Assembly: GCF_013374995.1 (NCBI RefSeq)
Contig: NZ_CP056030.1
Coordinates: forward strand, 1,954,501 to 2,018,500
DNA length: 64,000 bases
DNA from: Pseudomonas eucalypticola
GTDB taxonomy: Bacteria; Pseudomonadota; Gammaproteobacteria; Pseudomonadales; Pseudomonadaceae
Reading direction: 5' to 3'
The position numbers and the translations under genes were made by a program. Below are positions 16,291 to 24,274 of the stretch, one piece after another. The notes under the pieces were generated by a model that saw nothing but the letters and a program-made list of their open reading frames with translations, ran no database searches and had not been told where the DNA came from. Position 1 is the first letter of the stretch. The number at the start of each line of letters is the position of its first letter.

Positions 16291-17661
16291 GTGGACCCTA
16301 CCGCCATCGCCTGGCTCGCCCACGACACCCGTCTCATCCTCTGTTGCCTGGTGGCCATCGCCACCATCATCGTGCTGATCAGCGTCACTCGCCTGCCGCC
16401 TTTTCTGTCCATCCTGGTCGGCACCTTCATCGCCGGGGTCGGCGCCGGCTTGGCACCGGAGGAGGTGGCCAAGGCCTTCAGCAAAGGCGCCGGGGGGATC
16501 CTCGGCGAGGCGGGCATCATCATCGCGCTGGGCTCGATGCTGGGGGCGGTGATGGCCGAGTCCGGCGCGGCAGACCGCATCGCCAGCACCTTGCTGGGCC
16601 TGGGCAAGGGCCGCAGCCTGCCGTGGGTGATGGCGTTGGTGGCAATGGTCATCGGCCTGCCGCTGTTCTTCGAGGTGGGGCTGGTGATGATGGTGCCGAT
16701 CATCTTCGTCATGGCCCGCCAGTCGGGCCAGCCGCTGCTGAAGATCGCCATTCCAGCGCTGGCGGGGATGACGACCTTGCACGCGCTGATGCCCCCACAC
16801 CCTGGCCCGTTGATCGCCGTCAGCGCGCTGCACGCCGACCTCGGCCTGACCATGCTGCTGGGCTTCACCCTCGCGGTACCGGCGGTGATCCTTGCTGGCC
16901 CGCTGTACGGCAACTGGCTGTCGCGCCGCATGGACGTGCAGGCGCCTGCCGAACTGGGGGCGTTGTTCGACGCCAAGCCGTCCGGTCAGCGCCAGCCGGG
17001 CTTCGGCATTTCCTTGTTGATCATCCTGCTGCCGGTGCTGCTGATGCTCGGCAGTACCCTGGCCAAGGTGGCCCTGGCCCCTGAAACCTCGCTGTCCGTG
17101 ACCTTGAAGTTTCTCGGTGAACCGCTGATCGCCCTGGGTATCGCCGTGCTCGCCGCCGTGGTCTGCCTGGGCTGGGCCAATGGTCTGCCCCGTGAGCAGG
17201 TGGGCACTACCCTGCGCAAGGCCTTGGCGCCGATTGCCGTGTTGCTGCTGACCATCGGCGCGGGCGGCGGCCTCAAGCAGACGTTGCTCGATGCGGGTGT
17301 CAGCCAGACCATCAGCAAGGCCGCCGAAGGCGCACACCTGCCATACCTGCTGCTGGCCTGGCTGATTGCCGTGGCATTGCGTCAGGCCACCGGCTCGGCC
17401 ACCGTAGCGACGACCACCACGGCGGGCATCCTGGCGCCGATGATGGCGGGGTTGGCGGCGACCCAGAGTTCACTGGTGGCCTTGGCCATCGGTGCCGGCT
17501 CGGTGTTTTTCTGCCATGTCAATGACGCGGGTTTCTGGATGGTGCGCGAATACTTCGGCCTGCAGCTCAAGCAGACTATCTGGGTATGGTCGGTGTTGCA
17601 GACCATTGTCTCGGTGGTCGGGCTGGTGGGAACGTTGCTGCTGTGGTGGTGGCTGACGTAA
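16291..17661 (+). CDS. GntP-family gluconate (or related hydroxyacid) permease
   Basis: This 456-residue inner-membrane protein has about 12-14 hydrophobic segments and typical GntP motifs: FLSILVGTFIAGVGAGL near 36, GSMLGAVMAESGAADRIA near 84 and LRQATGSATVATTTTAGI near 367. The family imports gluconate or similar acids with protons. GTG 16291 is chosen because AAGGAG lies six bases ahead, overlapping a Crc/Hfq-type motif, and the earlier open frame is non-coding in character. No gluconate kinase lies beside it; the next operon holds another carrier and a hydroxyacid dehydrogenase. Confidence 0.85.
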   Translation: MDPTAIAWLAHDTRLILCCLVAIATIIVLISVTRLPPFLSILVGTFIAGVGAGLAPEEVAKAFSKGAGGILGEAGIIIALGSMLGAVMAESGAADRIASTLLGLGKGRSLPWVMALVAMVIGLPLFFEVGLVMMVPIIFVMARQSGQPLLKIAIPALAGMTTLHALMPPHPGPLIAVSALHADLGLTMLLGFTLAVPAVILAGPLYGNWLSRRMDVQAPAELGALFDAKPSGQRQPGFGISLLIILLPVLLMLGSTLAKVALAPETSLSVTLKFLGEPLIALGIAVLAAVVCLGWANGLPREQVGTTLRKALAPIAVLLLTIGAGGGLKQTLLDAGVSQTISKAAEGAHLPYLLLAWLIAVALRQATGSATVATTTTAGILAPMMAGLAATQSSLVALAIGAGSVFFCHVNDAGFWMVREYFGLQLKQTIWVWSVLQTIVSVVGLVGTLLLWWWLT

Positions 17662-17679
17662 CGGCAGTCCGGCGGATCT

Positions 17680-17701
17680 GGCCGCGTTTTGCCACGCGGC
17701 C
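17680..17701 (+). terminator. hairpin after the GntP gene
   Basis: GGCCGCGT at 17680-17687 pairs perfectly with ACGCGGCC at 17694-17701 across TTTGCC. There is no long T run after it, so this is at best a weak intrinsic terminator or transcript-end hairpin. Confidence 0.5.
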
Positions 17702-17725
17702 TATCTGGCGTTGCGCGGTGGGGGT

Positions 17726-17748
17726 GACGCGGCCAGGTCCGCTGCTAC
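17726..17748. repeat. dispersed repeat, family A (copy 2)
   Basis: GACGCGGCCAGGTCCGCTGC and the following TAC match 42686-42708 exactly and 7327-7349 with one difference. It lies between the GntP gene and the promoter region of the MFS operon. Confidence 0.7.
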
Positions 17749-17767
17749 GACGCCTGCATTTTCGCGT

Positions 17768-17779
17768 CCCATATATGGG
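17768..17779. promoter_or_regulatory. 12-bp perfect palindrome upstream of the MFS operon
   Basis: CCCATATATGGG is a perfect palindrome about 100 bp before the MFS start, next to the AT-rich stretch GAATTCACATATTGAATG. It is a reasonable operator candidate; no cognate regulator is identified. Confidence 0.35.
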
Positions 17780-17878
17780 GATTTGAATTCACATATTGAA
17801 TGTTTGGCTCCCGCTGGTTTAAGGTCTGGGCAAGGGCACCCATTGCCACTCGATAACGACAATAACGAGAGACCCCTC

Positions 17879-19213
17879 ATGACCCAGCCGACGCTGAACG
17901 ACGGCTTGCATGCCAGTACCCTGGCCAAGCTGAACCTCAAGCTGATCCCGTTCCTGATGCTGCTGTACATGGTGGCCTACATCGACAAGTCGAACATTTC
18001 GGTGGCGGCGTTGCAGATGAACGCCGACCTGGGGTTGTCGGCGTCCATGTACGGCCTGGGCGTAGGCCTGTTCTTTCTCACCTATATCCTGCTGGAGGTG
18101 CCCAGCAGCCTGATCCTGACCAAGGTCGGTGCCCGGCGCTGGATCGCCCGCATCATGATCACCTGGGGCATCGTCGCCGCCGGCATGAGCCTGGTGCAGA
18201 CCGCCAATCAGCTCTATGTGATGCGGTTGCTGCTGGGGGCCGCCGAAGCCGGTTTCACCCCCGGCATCATCTATTACCTGTCCCAGTGGTACCCACGCAG
18301 CGACCGGGCCAAGGCCATGTCATTCTTCTACATCGGCGCGGCCCTCGCGTCGGTGATCGGCTTGCCCTTGTCCGGCGCTTTCCTGCATCTGGATGGACTG
18401 GGGTCGGTCAGCGGCTGGCGCTGGTTGTTCCTGCTCGAAGGCATTCCTGCCGCCGTGCTCGGCGTGGTGGTGCTGCGCTACCTGCCGGATTCGCCCCAAA
18501 GCACCCACTGGCTCGACGAACCGCAGAAAGCCTGGCTGTCGACCACCATGGCCGCCGAACAGGCGGGCACGCTGATTTCCCACAACGACGCCTGGCACGC
18601 GGCCTTTCGCAGCCCCCGTGTGTGGCTGCTCAGCCTGTTCTGGCTGCTGCAGGCATTCGGCACCATCGGCATCACGCTGTTCTTGCCGCTGATCGTGCAG
18701 TCGGTGTCCGGGCAGGGCTCCTTCGTGGTCAGCCTGATGTCAGCCTTGCCCTTCCTGTTGGCCTGCGTGTTCATGTATTTCAACGGCCGGCATTCGGACC
18801 GGCGCGGCGAGCGCTCTCTGCACCTGGGCGGCCCGCTGCTGGTGTCTGGCCTGGTGCTGGGCGTGGCCGTGCTGTGCGGCAACCAGGGCCTGGCCTATGG
18901 GCTGTTGGTGCTGGCAGTGGCCCTGAACTGGGCGGCAACGCCGGTGTTCTGGGCCACCACCACCGAAACCCTGTCGGGCCCGGCGGCGGCCGTGTCCATT
19001 GCCCTGATCAACTCCATCGCCAACCTCGCCGGGCTGGGCCTGCCGCCGGTGATGGGCTGGATCAAGGACGCCACCCATACCTACGACTACGCCCTGCTGC
19101 TGGTAGCCTGCGCCTTGCTGGTGGGCGGCATGCTGGGGGTGTACCTGGGCGCCGATCGCGCCCGTGGCCACATTCATGTGCAAGGAACTTCAGATGAACG
19201 CAAACGTGCTTAA
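17879..19213 (+). CDS. MFS transporter, anion:cation symporter (ACS) type
   Basis: This 444-residue carrier has 12 predicted membrane helices in two halves. The N-terminal KLIPFLMLLYMVAYIDKSNIS block and GLGVGLFFLTYILLEVPSSLIL are typical of the ACS family, which imports organic acids such as sugar acids, phthalate, tartrate or 2-ketogluconate. It overlaps the 2-hydroxyacid dehydrogenase gene by 20 bases, so the pair was built to import and reduce or oxidise one hydroxy- or keto-acid. The ribosome binding site is weak (GAGAG). The dehydrogenase partner is interrupted, so the pathway may be dead in this strain. Confidence 0.82.
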   Translation: MTQPTLNDGLHASTLAKLNLKLIPFLMLLYMVAYIDKSNISVAALQMNADLGLSASMYGLGVGLFFLTYILLEVPSSLILTKVGARRWIARIMITWGIVAAGMSLVQTANQLYVMRLLLGAAEAGFTPGIIYYLSQWYPRSDRAKAMSFFYIGAALASVIGLPLSGAFLHLDGLGSVSGWRWLFLLEGIPAAVLGVVVLRYLPDSPQSTHWLDEPQKAWLSTTMAAEQAGTLISHNDAWHAAFRSPRVWLLSLFWLLQAFGTIGITLFLPLIVQSVSGQGSFVVSLMSALPFLLACVFMYFNGRHSDRRGERSLHLGGPLLVSGLVLGVAVLCGNQGLAYGLLVLAVALNWAATPVFWATTTETLSGPAAAVSIALINSIANLAGLGLPPVMGWIKDATHTYDYALLLVACALLVGGMLGVYLGADRARGHIHVQGTSDERKRA

Positions 19214-20123
19214 GATCGCCCGCCTGCCGGACATGCTCAGCGAGCGTCTGTTCGCCGATTTCGCCGTGCTGGACAGTGACGAGCAGGGCACCGGGTTAGG
19301 GGAGGGGGCGGGACAGATTCGTGCCCTGGTGGCCAACGGCGAGTCCAAGGTTACCCGCTACTTGCTGGAGCGTTTGCCTGCGCTGAAGATCATCGTGGTC
19401 TTCGGTGTAGGGTATGACGGCGTCGATGTGGCGGCCGCCCGCGAACGGGGTATCGCCGTGACTCACACCCCGGACGTACTGACTGACGACGTCGCCGACC
19501 TCGCCATGGCCCTGCTGCTGGGGATTGCCCGTGGCACAGCCCCGGCCGACCGCTTCGTGCGCCAGGGGCGCTGGGCCGATGGCCCCATCGCGTTTACCCG
19601 CAAGGTCAGTGGTGCCCGCCTGGGCATTATCGGCCTGGGCCGCATCGGCCGGGCCATCGCCCGCCGCGCCGAGGGCTTCGGCATGCGCATCGCCTACTGC
19701 GGCCGCACCCGCCAGGCGGTTGACTAAACCTGGTACGCCGACGCCCGGCAACTGGCGGTCGAGGTCGACTTCCTGGTGGTGGCTGTGGGCGGCGGCGCAC
19801 AGACCCGACACCTGGTCGATGCCTCGGTGCTGGCCGCACTGGGTCCCGAGGGCTTCCTGATCAACGTCGGGCGCGGCAGCGTGGTGGACGAGACCGCGCT
19901 CTTCCAGGCCCTGGCCACCCGGCAACTGGCAGGCGCGGCGCTGGACGTCTTCGAAGACGAGCCGCGACCGCACCCGGGCTTGCTGGGGCTGGACAATGTA
20001 CTGCTGACGCCGCATATGGCCAGCGCCACCTGGGCCACACGGCGGGCCATGGCAGACCTGACCCTCGCCAACCTGTCGGCGTTTTTCAATGGCCAGCCGC
20101 TGCCCACGCCGATCCCGGCCTGA
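19194..20123 (+). pseudogene. D-2-hydroxyacid dehydrogenase, interrupted by in-frame TAA
   Basis: The frame from ATG 19194 encodes a D-isomer-specific 2-hydroxyacid dehydrogenase of about 309 residues, but codon 178 (19725-19727) is TAA. Both sides stay in one frame and look functional: the NAD motif GIIGLGRIGRAIARRA precedes the stop, and the catalytic Arg (NVGRGSVVDE), Glu (DVFEDEP) and His (LTPHMASAT) follow it. A single substitution such as AAA or GAA to TAA explains it. The first part alone lacks the active site. The intact relatives reduce glyoxylate, hydroxypyruvate or 2-ketogluconate. A sequencing error is the main alternative. Confidence 0.8.
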
Positions 20124-20126
20124 GGG

Positions 20127-21002
20127 TCACAGCCTCAGCGCCTTGATGTAGTTGAGCAGCGCGCCAAACCTGGCGGTGTACATGCGCGAATGCGGCCACA
20201 CCGCGTACACCGGGTAGCGCGTGGTCGCGCTGCCCAGGTGCAAAGGAACCAGGCGCCCGTCGGCCAACGGCTCGCGGATCACCAGGTCGGGCAGGCAGGC
20301 AAGGGCCAGGCCCTTGGTGGCGAACTCGATGCGCGCAGCCATGTCATTGCAGATCAGCGTGACCGGCAACTCGACACCGGCGGGAAGCCGGACGGGCCAA
20401 GGCTCGATCTTGCCGCTCTTGGGCTGGCGATAATGCAGCAACTTGTGTTCGGTCAGTGCTTGCATGCTGGTGGGCGTGCCGTGTTCCTGCAGGTAGCGCG
20501 GGGAGGCGACGATCAGCCGGGTGAAGTCGCCCAGCCAGTGGCTGCGCAGGTTGCTGTCGCTGATCTCACCGACGCGTATCGCCAGGTCGAAGTCTTCATC
20601 CACCAGGTCGATGAGCCGGTCGGTGTACTGGACCTCAAGTTCGATCTCGGGGTATTGCCGGCTGAATACCGCCAGTGCGTCGACCAATCGATCGCTGATG
20701 GGCGCCACCGTTACCTTCAAACGGCCACGGGGCAGTTGCGCGGACTGCGCCACTTCGCTGGTCAGGTGTTCGAATTCCTCGATGATGCGCCGGCTACGGT
20801 CCAGCAGGCGCTGGCCATCGACCGTCAATGTCACGCTGCGGGTCGTGCGCTTGAACAGGGGCACCCCCAGGGTTTCCTCCAGCCGCGCGATACGTTTTCC
20901 CACCGCCGACGCCGAGACCCCCAGCGCCCGCCCAGCGCCGACAAAGTTGCCTATCTCGGCCACTTGCACGAACACTGAAATGGCCGCGACAGACTCCAAC
21001 AT
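20127..21002 (-). CDS. LysR-family transcriptional regulator
   Basis: This 291-residue regulator has the N-terminal winged helix (AISVFVQVAEIGNFVGAGRA, then SASAVGKRIARLEETLG) and the C-terminal ligand-binding lobes of the LysR family, in the CrgA/AaeR-like branch (KRTTRSVTLT). It is divergent from the epimerase gene at 21127, with a LysR-type dyad in between, and most likely controls that gene. ATG 21002 is chosen because GGGAGGT precedes it; an ATG at 21023 lacks such a site. It also runs tail to tail with the interrupted dehydrogenase, three bases apart. Confidence 0.88.
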   Translation of the reverse strand: MLESVAAISVFVQVAEIGNFVGAGRALGVSASAVGKRIARLEETLGVPLFKRTTRSVTLTVDGQRLLDRSRRIIEEFEHLTSEVAQSAQLPRGRLKVTVAPISDRLVDALAVFSRQYPEIELEVQYTDRLIDLVDEDFDLAIRVGEISDSNLRSHWLGDFTRLIVASPRYLQEHGTPTSMQALTEHKLLHYRQPKSGKIEPWPVRLPAGVELPVTLICNDMAARIEFATKGLALACLPDLVIREPLADGRLVPLHLGSATTRYPVYAVWPHSRMYTARFGALLNYIKALRL

Positions 21003-21068
21003 ATGACCTCCCTTTCCGGACATCCATGGCCGTACAGACTGGAACCATACCTGGGTTTCTCCGCAATG

Positions 21069-21090
21069 ACTAACCCTCTAGTCTGTTAGT
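21069..21090. promoter_or_regulatory. LysR-type operator dyad
   Basis: ACTAAC at 21069-21074 and GTTAGT at 21085-21090 are perfect inverted arms with ten bases between, and include T-N-A type symmetry usual for LysR boxes. The dyad lies between the LysR gene and the epimerase gene, 67 bp from one start and 37 bp from the other. Confidence 0.6.
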
Positions 21091-21126
21091 TAGCCCAATA
21101 CGGCCAAAGACAGGGGAGTGTCACAG

Positions 21127-22026
21127 ATGAAAGCGTTCGTAACCGGGGTCACCGGGTACATCGGCGGCTCGCTAGCCGTTGCGCTGCTCAAGCGCGGCTA
21201 TGAAGTGCGGGGCCTTGTGCGTACCAACCATCACGTCAAGGAATTGGGCAGGCTGGGGGTGATACCGGTGCTCGGGAGCCTGTTCGATACTGAAATCGTC
21301 GCGGCCCACGCGCGCGACGCCGACCTGGTGGTCAATGCAGCGGATGCCGATAACGCCTACGTGGTCAGTACCTTGCTGGATGCGCTCAAGGGAACCGCCA
21401 CCAAGGTCTTGCATGTCAGCGGTGCCAGCGTGGTGGGGGATCGCGCCGGGGGAGCATTCAGTGAACACCGCTGGAGCGAGGATGCACCCCCCAAGCCGCG
21501 CCTGGAGAAGGTGGGCCGCGTGGCCATCGATCATGCGTTGCAGGACGCCGCGCGCGGCGGTGTGCATAGTCTGGTAGTGTGCCCCACCCTGGTCTACGGC
21601 GAGGGCCTGGGCCTGGGCCTGCGCAAGCAGTCTATCCAGATACCCCTGCTGCAAGCGTTGGCGCGCAAGCATGGGGTGGCGGTGTATGCCGGCCTTGGCG
21701 AGAACCGCACCGCCCATGTGCATATTCAAGACCTGGTCAGCCTGTGCCTGCTGATGATCGACAAGGCGGCGGCAGGCACCTTTCTCTACGCCGAGAACGG
21801 TGAGGTGGCCATGAAGGATCTGGCCCAGGTGTTGGGCTACCAGATGGGCTTCCTCGCTCCGGCGCAGTCCAAGTCCATGGCCTATCTGCTGAAGAGCTGC
21901 TGTTTCGATGATCCTCAGGAGGCCGAATATGGCCTGGGCTCCAACATCCGCGTATGTGCCGACCGTGCCCGGGCCTTGGGGTGGGTTCCCAAGCACAGTG
22001 ATCTGCTGGCGTGGTTGAGCCATTGA
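21127..22026 (+). CDS. NAD-dependent epimerase/dehydratase (extended SDR)
   Basis: This 299-residue protein has the extended-SDR nucleotide motif FVTGVTGYIGGSLAVALLKRG at its start and an acidic/Ala-rich Rossmann core (DADLVVNAADADNAY). The usual YxxxK is not obvious, as in atypical SDRs: the HRWSEDAPP to RVAIDHAL region near 115-138 stands where it would be expected. Substrate and reaction are unknown; a nucleoside-diphosphate sugar or a small carbonyl compound is possible. GGGGAG supports ATG 21127. It is divergent from a LysR regulator and is likely its target. Confidence 0.75.
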   Translation: MKAFVTGVTGYIGGSLAVALLKRGYEVRGLVRTNHHVKELGRLGVIPVLGSLFDTEIVAAHARDADLVVNAADADNAYVVSTLLDALKGTATKVLHVSGASVVGDRAGGAFSEHRWSEDAPPKPRLEKVGRVAIDHALQDAARGGVHSLVVCPTLVYGEGLGLGLRKQSIQIPLLQALARKHGVAVYAGLGENRTAHVHIQDLVSLCLLMIDKAAAGTFLYAENGEVAMKDLAQVLGYQMGFLAPAQSKSMAYLLKSCCFDDPQEAEYGLGSNIRVCADRARALGWVPKHSDLLAWLSH

Positions 22027-22131
22027 GGGCCGCGCAGGCGTAGGAACAAGGGGCGTGGTGGCGCGGGGGGAGCTTTGGCACCGTTGCGGGCTGCAGCGCC
22101 CGGTTGGGTAAAGGTAGTGCGAGGAGTGTGT

Positions 22132-22545
22132 GTGCTGATCAGTGAATTGGCTCGCCAGAGTGGAATCAGCCCGAGAATGTTGCGCTACTACGAGGACCAG
22201 GGGTTGCTGCGGCCGGTGCGCCGCGCGTCCGGCTACCGTGAATACCGCCGCGTCGACCAGGTACGGTTGACGCACATCGTCACGCTGCAGGCCACGGGCA
22301 TGACGTTGGAGGTTATCCGTCGGATTCTTCCGCCGCTGGTGGCGGAGGTACCCTTGCCTCAGGCCGATTCCCCTTTGGTGGCGGCGCTGCGTGAACAGCG
22401 CCGCCAGGTGGTGAATGCAATCCATGAGCAGCGCCGGGCGCTGAGAATCATCGACCAGTACCTGAGTGACCTGGGCCAGGTCGACGTCCTGCCGGTTGCC
22501 AACCAGAACCTGGAGGCTGAGACGCCCAGGCTTCAGCAGGGATGA
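22132..22545 (+). CDS. MerR-family transcriptional regulator
   Basis: This 137-residue regulator begins with the MerR winged helix (ISELARQSGISPRMLRYYED, then GLLRPVRRASGYREY) followed by a coiled-coil dimerisation helix and a short C-terminal part without a metal-binding cysteine cluster. It therefore probably senses an organic compound or redox state instead of a metal. Three in-frame GTG codons occur; GTG 22132 has GAGGAG five bases ahead. Its target is not clear: the epimerase gene is 105 bp upstream on the same strand, and the cyclitol operon ends tail to tail with it. Confidence 0.82.
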   Translation: MLISELARQSGISPRMLRYYEDQGLLRPVRRASGYREYRRVDQVRLTHIVTLQATGMTLEVIRRILPPLVAEVPLPQADSPLVAALREQRRQVVNAIHEQRRALRIIDQYLSDLGQVDVLPVANQNLEAETPRLQQG

Positions 22546-22569
22546 TGCGCAGCTGCAAGCTGTTGGGAC

Positions 22570-22764
22570 TCACCCGAGTACCTCCAGGCCGTGCAGGTCG
22601 TTGCTCCAGCGTTCGCCGCTCAATGCCGCGGGCGCCAGCGTGGTGGCGACCGCCAGTACCTGGCAGCCAGCGGCATGGGCGGCCCTCAGCCCGGCAGGGG
22701 CATCCTCCACGGCCAGGCAGTCCGAGGGTGGCAAGCCTAGCCACTTGGCCGCTAGCTCAGGTGG
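22570..22764 (-). pseudogene. C-terminal remnant of a HAD-type phosphatase
   Basis: About 65 codons on the minus strand encode the end of a beta-phosphoglucomutase-like HAD enzyme: LAAKWLGLPPSDCLAVEDAPAG, with motif IV as VEDAPAG, then LRAAHAAGCQVLAVATT. The catalytic DxDGT part is absent: upstream of about 22764 the frame runs inside the isomerase gene and reads as noise. The remnant's coding frame overlaps the end of the isomerase gene. It looks like a deletion that fused the isomerase 3' end to the HAD 3' end, so a phosphatase step of the cyclitol operon appears to be lost. Confidence 0.7.
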
Positions 22765-23510
22765 TTCAATAGCGCGCCCAATTGGCGCAGCTCGGCCGCC
22801 AGACCGTCCAGGCCCTGGCGATAGTCGTTTTCGAGGAAAAAAACGCAGCCAGCGGGCGGCCTGTCGACGCTGTCGAGCCATCGTTTCAGGCACGCCGGGG
22901 TAGGCATCGCGCCCTTGATGTGGATTTGCCCGCACCAGCGCCCCGTCAGTGTCTTCAGCAGTGGCGCCAGCGCATGCCCGGCGCGCATGAGGTTATCGGG
23001 GTCCAGCAATAGCTTGAAGTTACGGCGCCCTACCTGGCGCATCAGCGCCAGGCTCGGCGCCGCACCCAGATCGCCCTCGTAGGCCACTTCCAGCCCCCGG
23101 GCTTGCGCCAGGTCGCAGGCCCAGGCCAGTTGGCGGCCGGTGTCGCGCAGGTGTTCGACACTGCGGACGCAACTTCGACGAAACCCTGGTACCAGTATCA
23201 TTGGCGCCTGCAGGGCATGCGCCACCGCCACGGCCTGCGCCAGGGTCTGCCTGACCCGTTCGGTATGGTGGTGATCATGCAGGCCCAGGTCGTTGAGGCG
23301 GTTGCACGCTACGGCATCAATGCCCACCCCGTGGTCGCGGCAGGCATCAAGCAGCCGGGGCAGCCGGGGGGCCAGTGGCGGCGCACGTCCGGGTCCGCCC
23401 AGGTCTACCTGCAAGTGGTTCACGCCCAGGTTGGCCGCCACGGCCACGGCCTCGGCAGCGCTCACGGGCAGCCGCCAGTCCACCAGGCCCAAAGGCACGT
23501 CTGGGCTCAT
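22752..23510 (-). CDS. TIM-barrel sugar (phosphate) isomerase/epimerase
   Basis: This 252-residue protein has the xylose-isomerase-like TIM-barrel fold. The metal-binding residues are visible in order: Glu in EVAYEGDLG near 141, Asp in LLLDPDNLM near 168, His in GQIHIKG near 195 and Glu in FFLENDY near 225. Such enzymes isomerise or epimerise sugars and cyclitols, often next to Gfo/Idh dehydrogenases. It overlaps the SDR gene by ATGA and is the last intact gene of the cyclitol operon. An epimerisation of the cyclitol intermediate is a reasonable guess, not shown. Confidence 0.75.
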   Translation of the reverse strand: MSPDVPLGLVDWRLPVSAAEAVAVAANLGVNHLQVDLGGPGRAPPLAPRLPRLLDACRDHGVGIDAVACNRLNDLGLHDHHHTERVRQTLAQAVAVAHALQAPMILVPGFRRSCVRSVEHLRDTGRQLAWACDLAQARGLEVAYEGDLGAAPSLALMRQVGRRNFKLLLDPDNLMRAGHALAPLLKTLTGRWCGQIHIKGAMPTPACLKRWLDSVDRPPAGCVFFLENDYRQGLDGLAAELRQLGALLNHLS

Positions 23511-24274
23511 GTCGGCTGGCGGCTTTGGGAGGCGGGCAGGTGCTGGTTCACGTCGCGCACCTGGCTATGGGCGTCTACCACCAGTGCTCGGCCATGGGCG
23601 CCAAAGCCCCGCGTGCGGTACAACTGAACGGCCACGGTCTGGAAGCAGGCGCTGTTCATGTAGCCGCTGCAGTCGAAGCTGGCATCACGGCGCTTGCGGA
23701 TACCGGGGGTGTCCACCATTTCAGCCGGCAGCAACTGCACGACACGCACCTGGGACTCGGGGTATTCCTGTGCCACCGACTGCAGCAGGTTCGAGGCTGC
23801 GGCCTTGGTGGCGGCATAACCGGCACGTAACGGGCCGCCGTTGTAGACCACTTCCGAGGACAGCCCCACGAACAGTCCGGGTGGGCGCGCCAGCAGGGCC
23901 GGCAAGGTGGCGCTCAGGGTGTGCCACAGGCCCTCGAGGTTGGTGGCCAGTTGCTCGCGCCATTGGCTGTCGAGCACCTCCAGCAGCGGCGCGCGCCGCG
24001 GCCCATAAGCCACCGCGCTGTAGAACACCGCTGCCAGGCGTGAACCGAAGCGGGTAACGGCCCGTGCCAGTTCGCGGCGGCTGTCGTCACCCCGCGTCAG
24101 GTCCAGGGGCCACCAGTGCGCCCCTTCGAGGCCTGGGTAGGCAAGTGGATCGGAACGGCTGAACACCACCACCTGGGCGCCCTCGGCCAGGAGCGCCTGG
24201 GCAATGGCCCGGCCTATGCCTGCCGAGCCGCCTATCACGAAGACACAAGGAACGTCGCTGCTTACGGGGTGCAT
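23507..24274 (-). CDS. short-chain dehydrogenase/reductase
   Basis: This 255-residue classical SDR has the nucleotide motif VIGGSAGIGRAIAQALL near residues 12-28, the Ser-containing VGLSSEVVYNGG strand and the catalytic YAATK near residue 153-157. Basic residues after strand 2 (VVFSRSD) suggest NADP preference. The gene overlaps the medium-chain dehydrogenase by 13 bases and the isomerase by four, so it belongs to the cyclitol operon. It could oxidise or reduce a ring hydroxyl or keto group; which one cannot be told. ATG 24274 was chosen because the Rossmann start follows directly. Confidence 0.8.
   Translation of the reverse strand: MHPVSSDVPCVFVIGGSAGIGRAIAQALLAEGAQVVVFSRSDPLAYPGLEGAHWWPLDLTRGDDSRRELARAVTRFGSRLAAVFYSAVAYGPRRAPLLEVLDSQWREQLATNLEGLWHTLSATLPALLARPPGLFVGLSSEVVYNGGPLRAGYAATKAAASNLLQSVAQEYPESQVRVVQLLPAEMVDTPGIRKRRDASFDCSGYMNSACFQTVAVQLYRTRGFGAHGRALVVDAHSQVRDVNQHLPASQSRQPT

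Noticed and set aside
15480..16976. Long minus-strand frames under the exporter and GntP genes
   Set aside because: Low-complexity, Arg/Ser/Pro-rich reading opposite two well-defined membrane proteins; no ribosome binding site.
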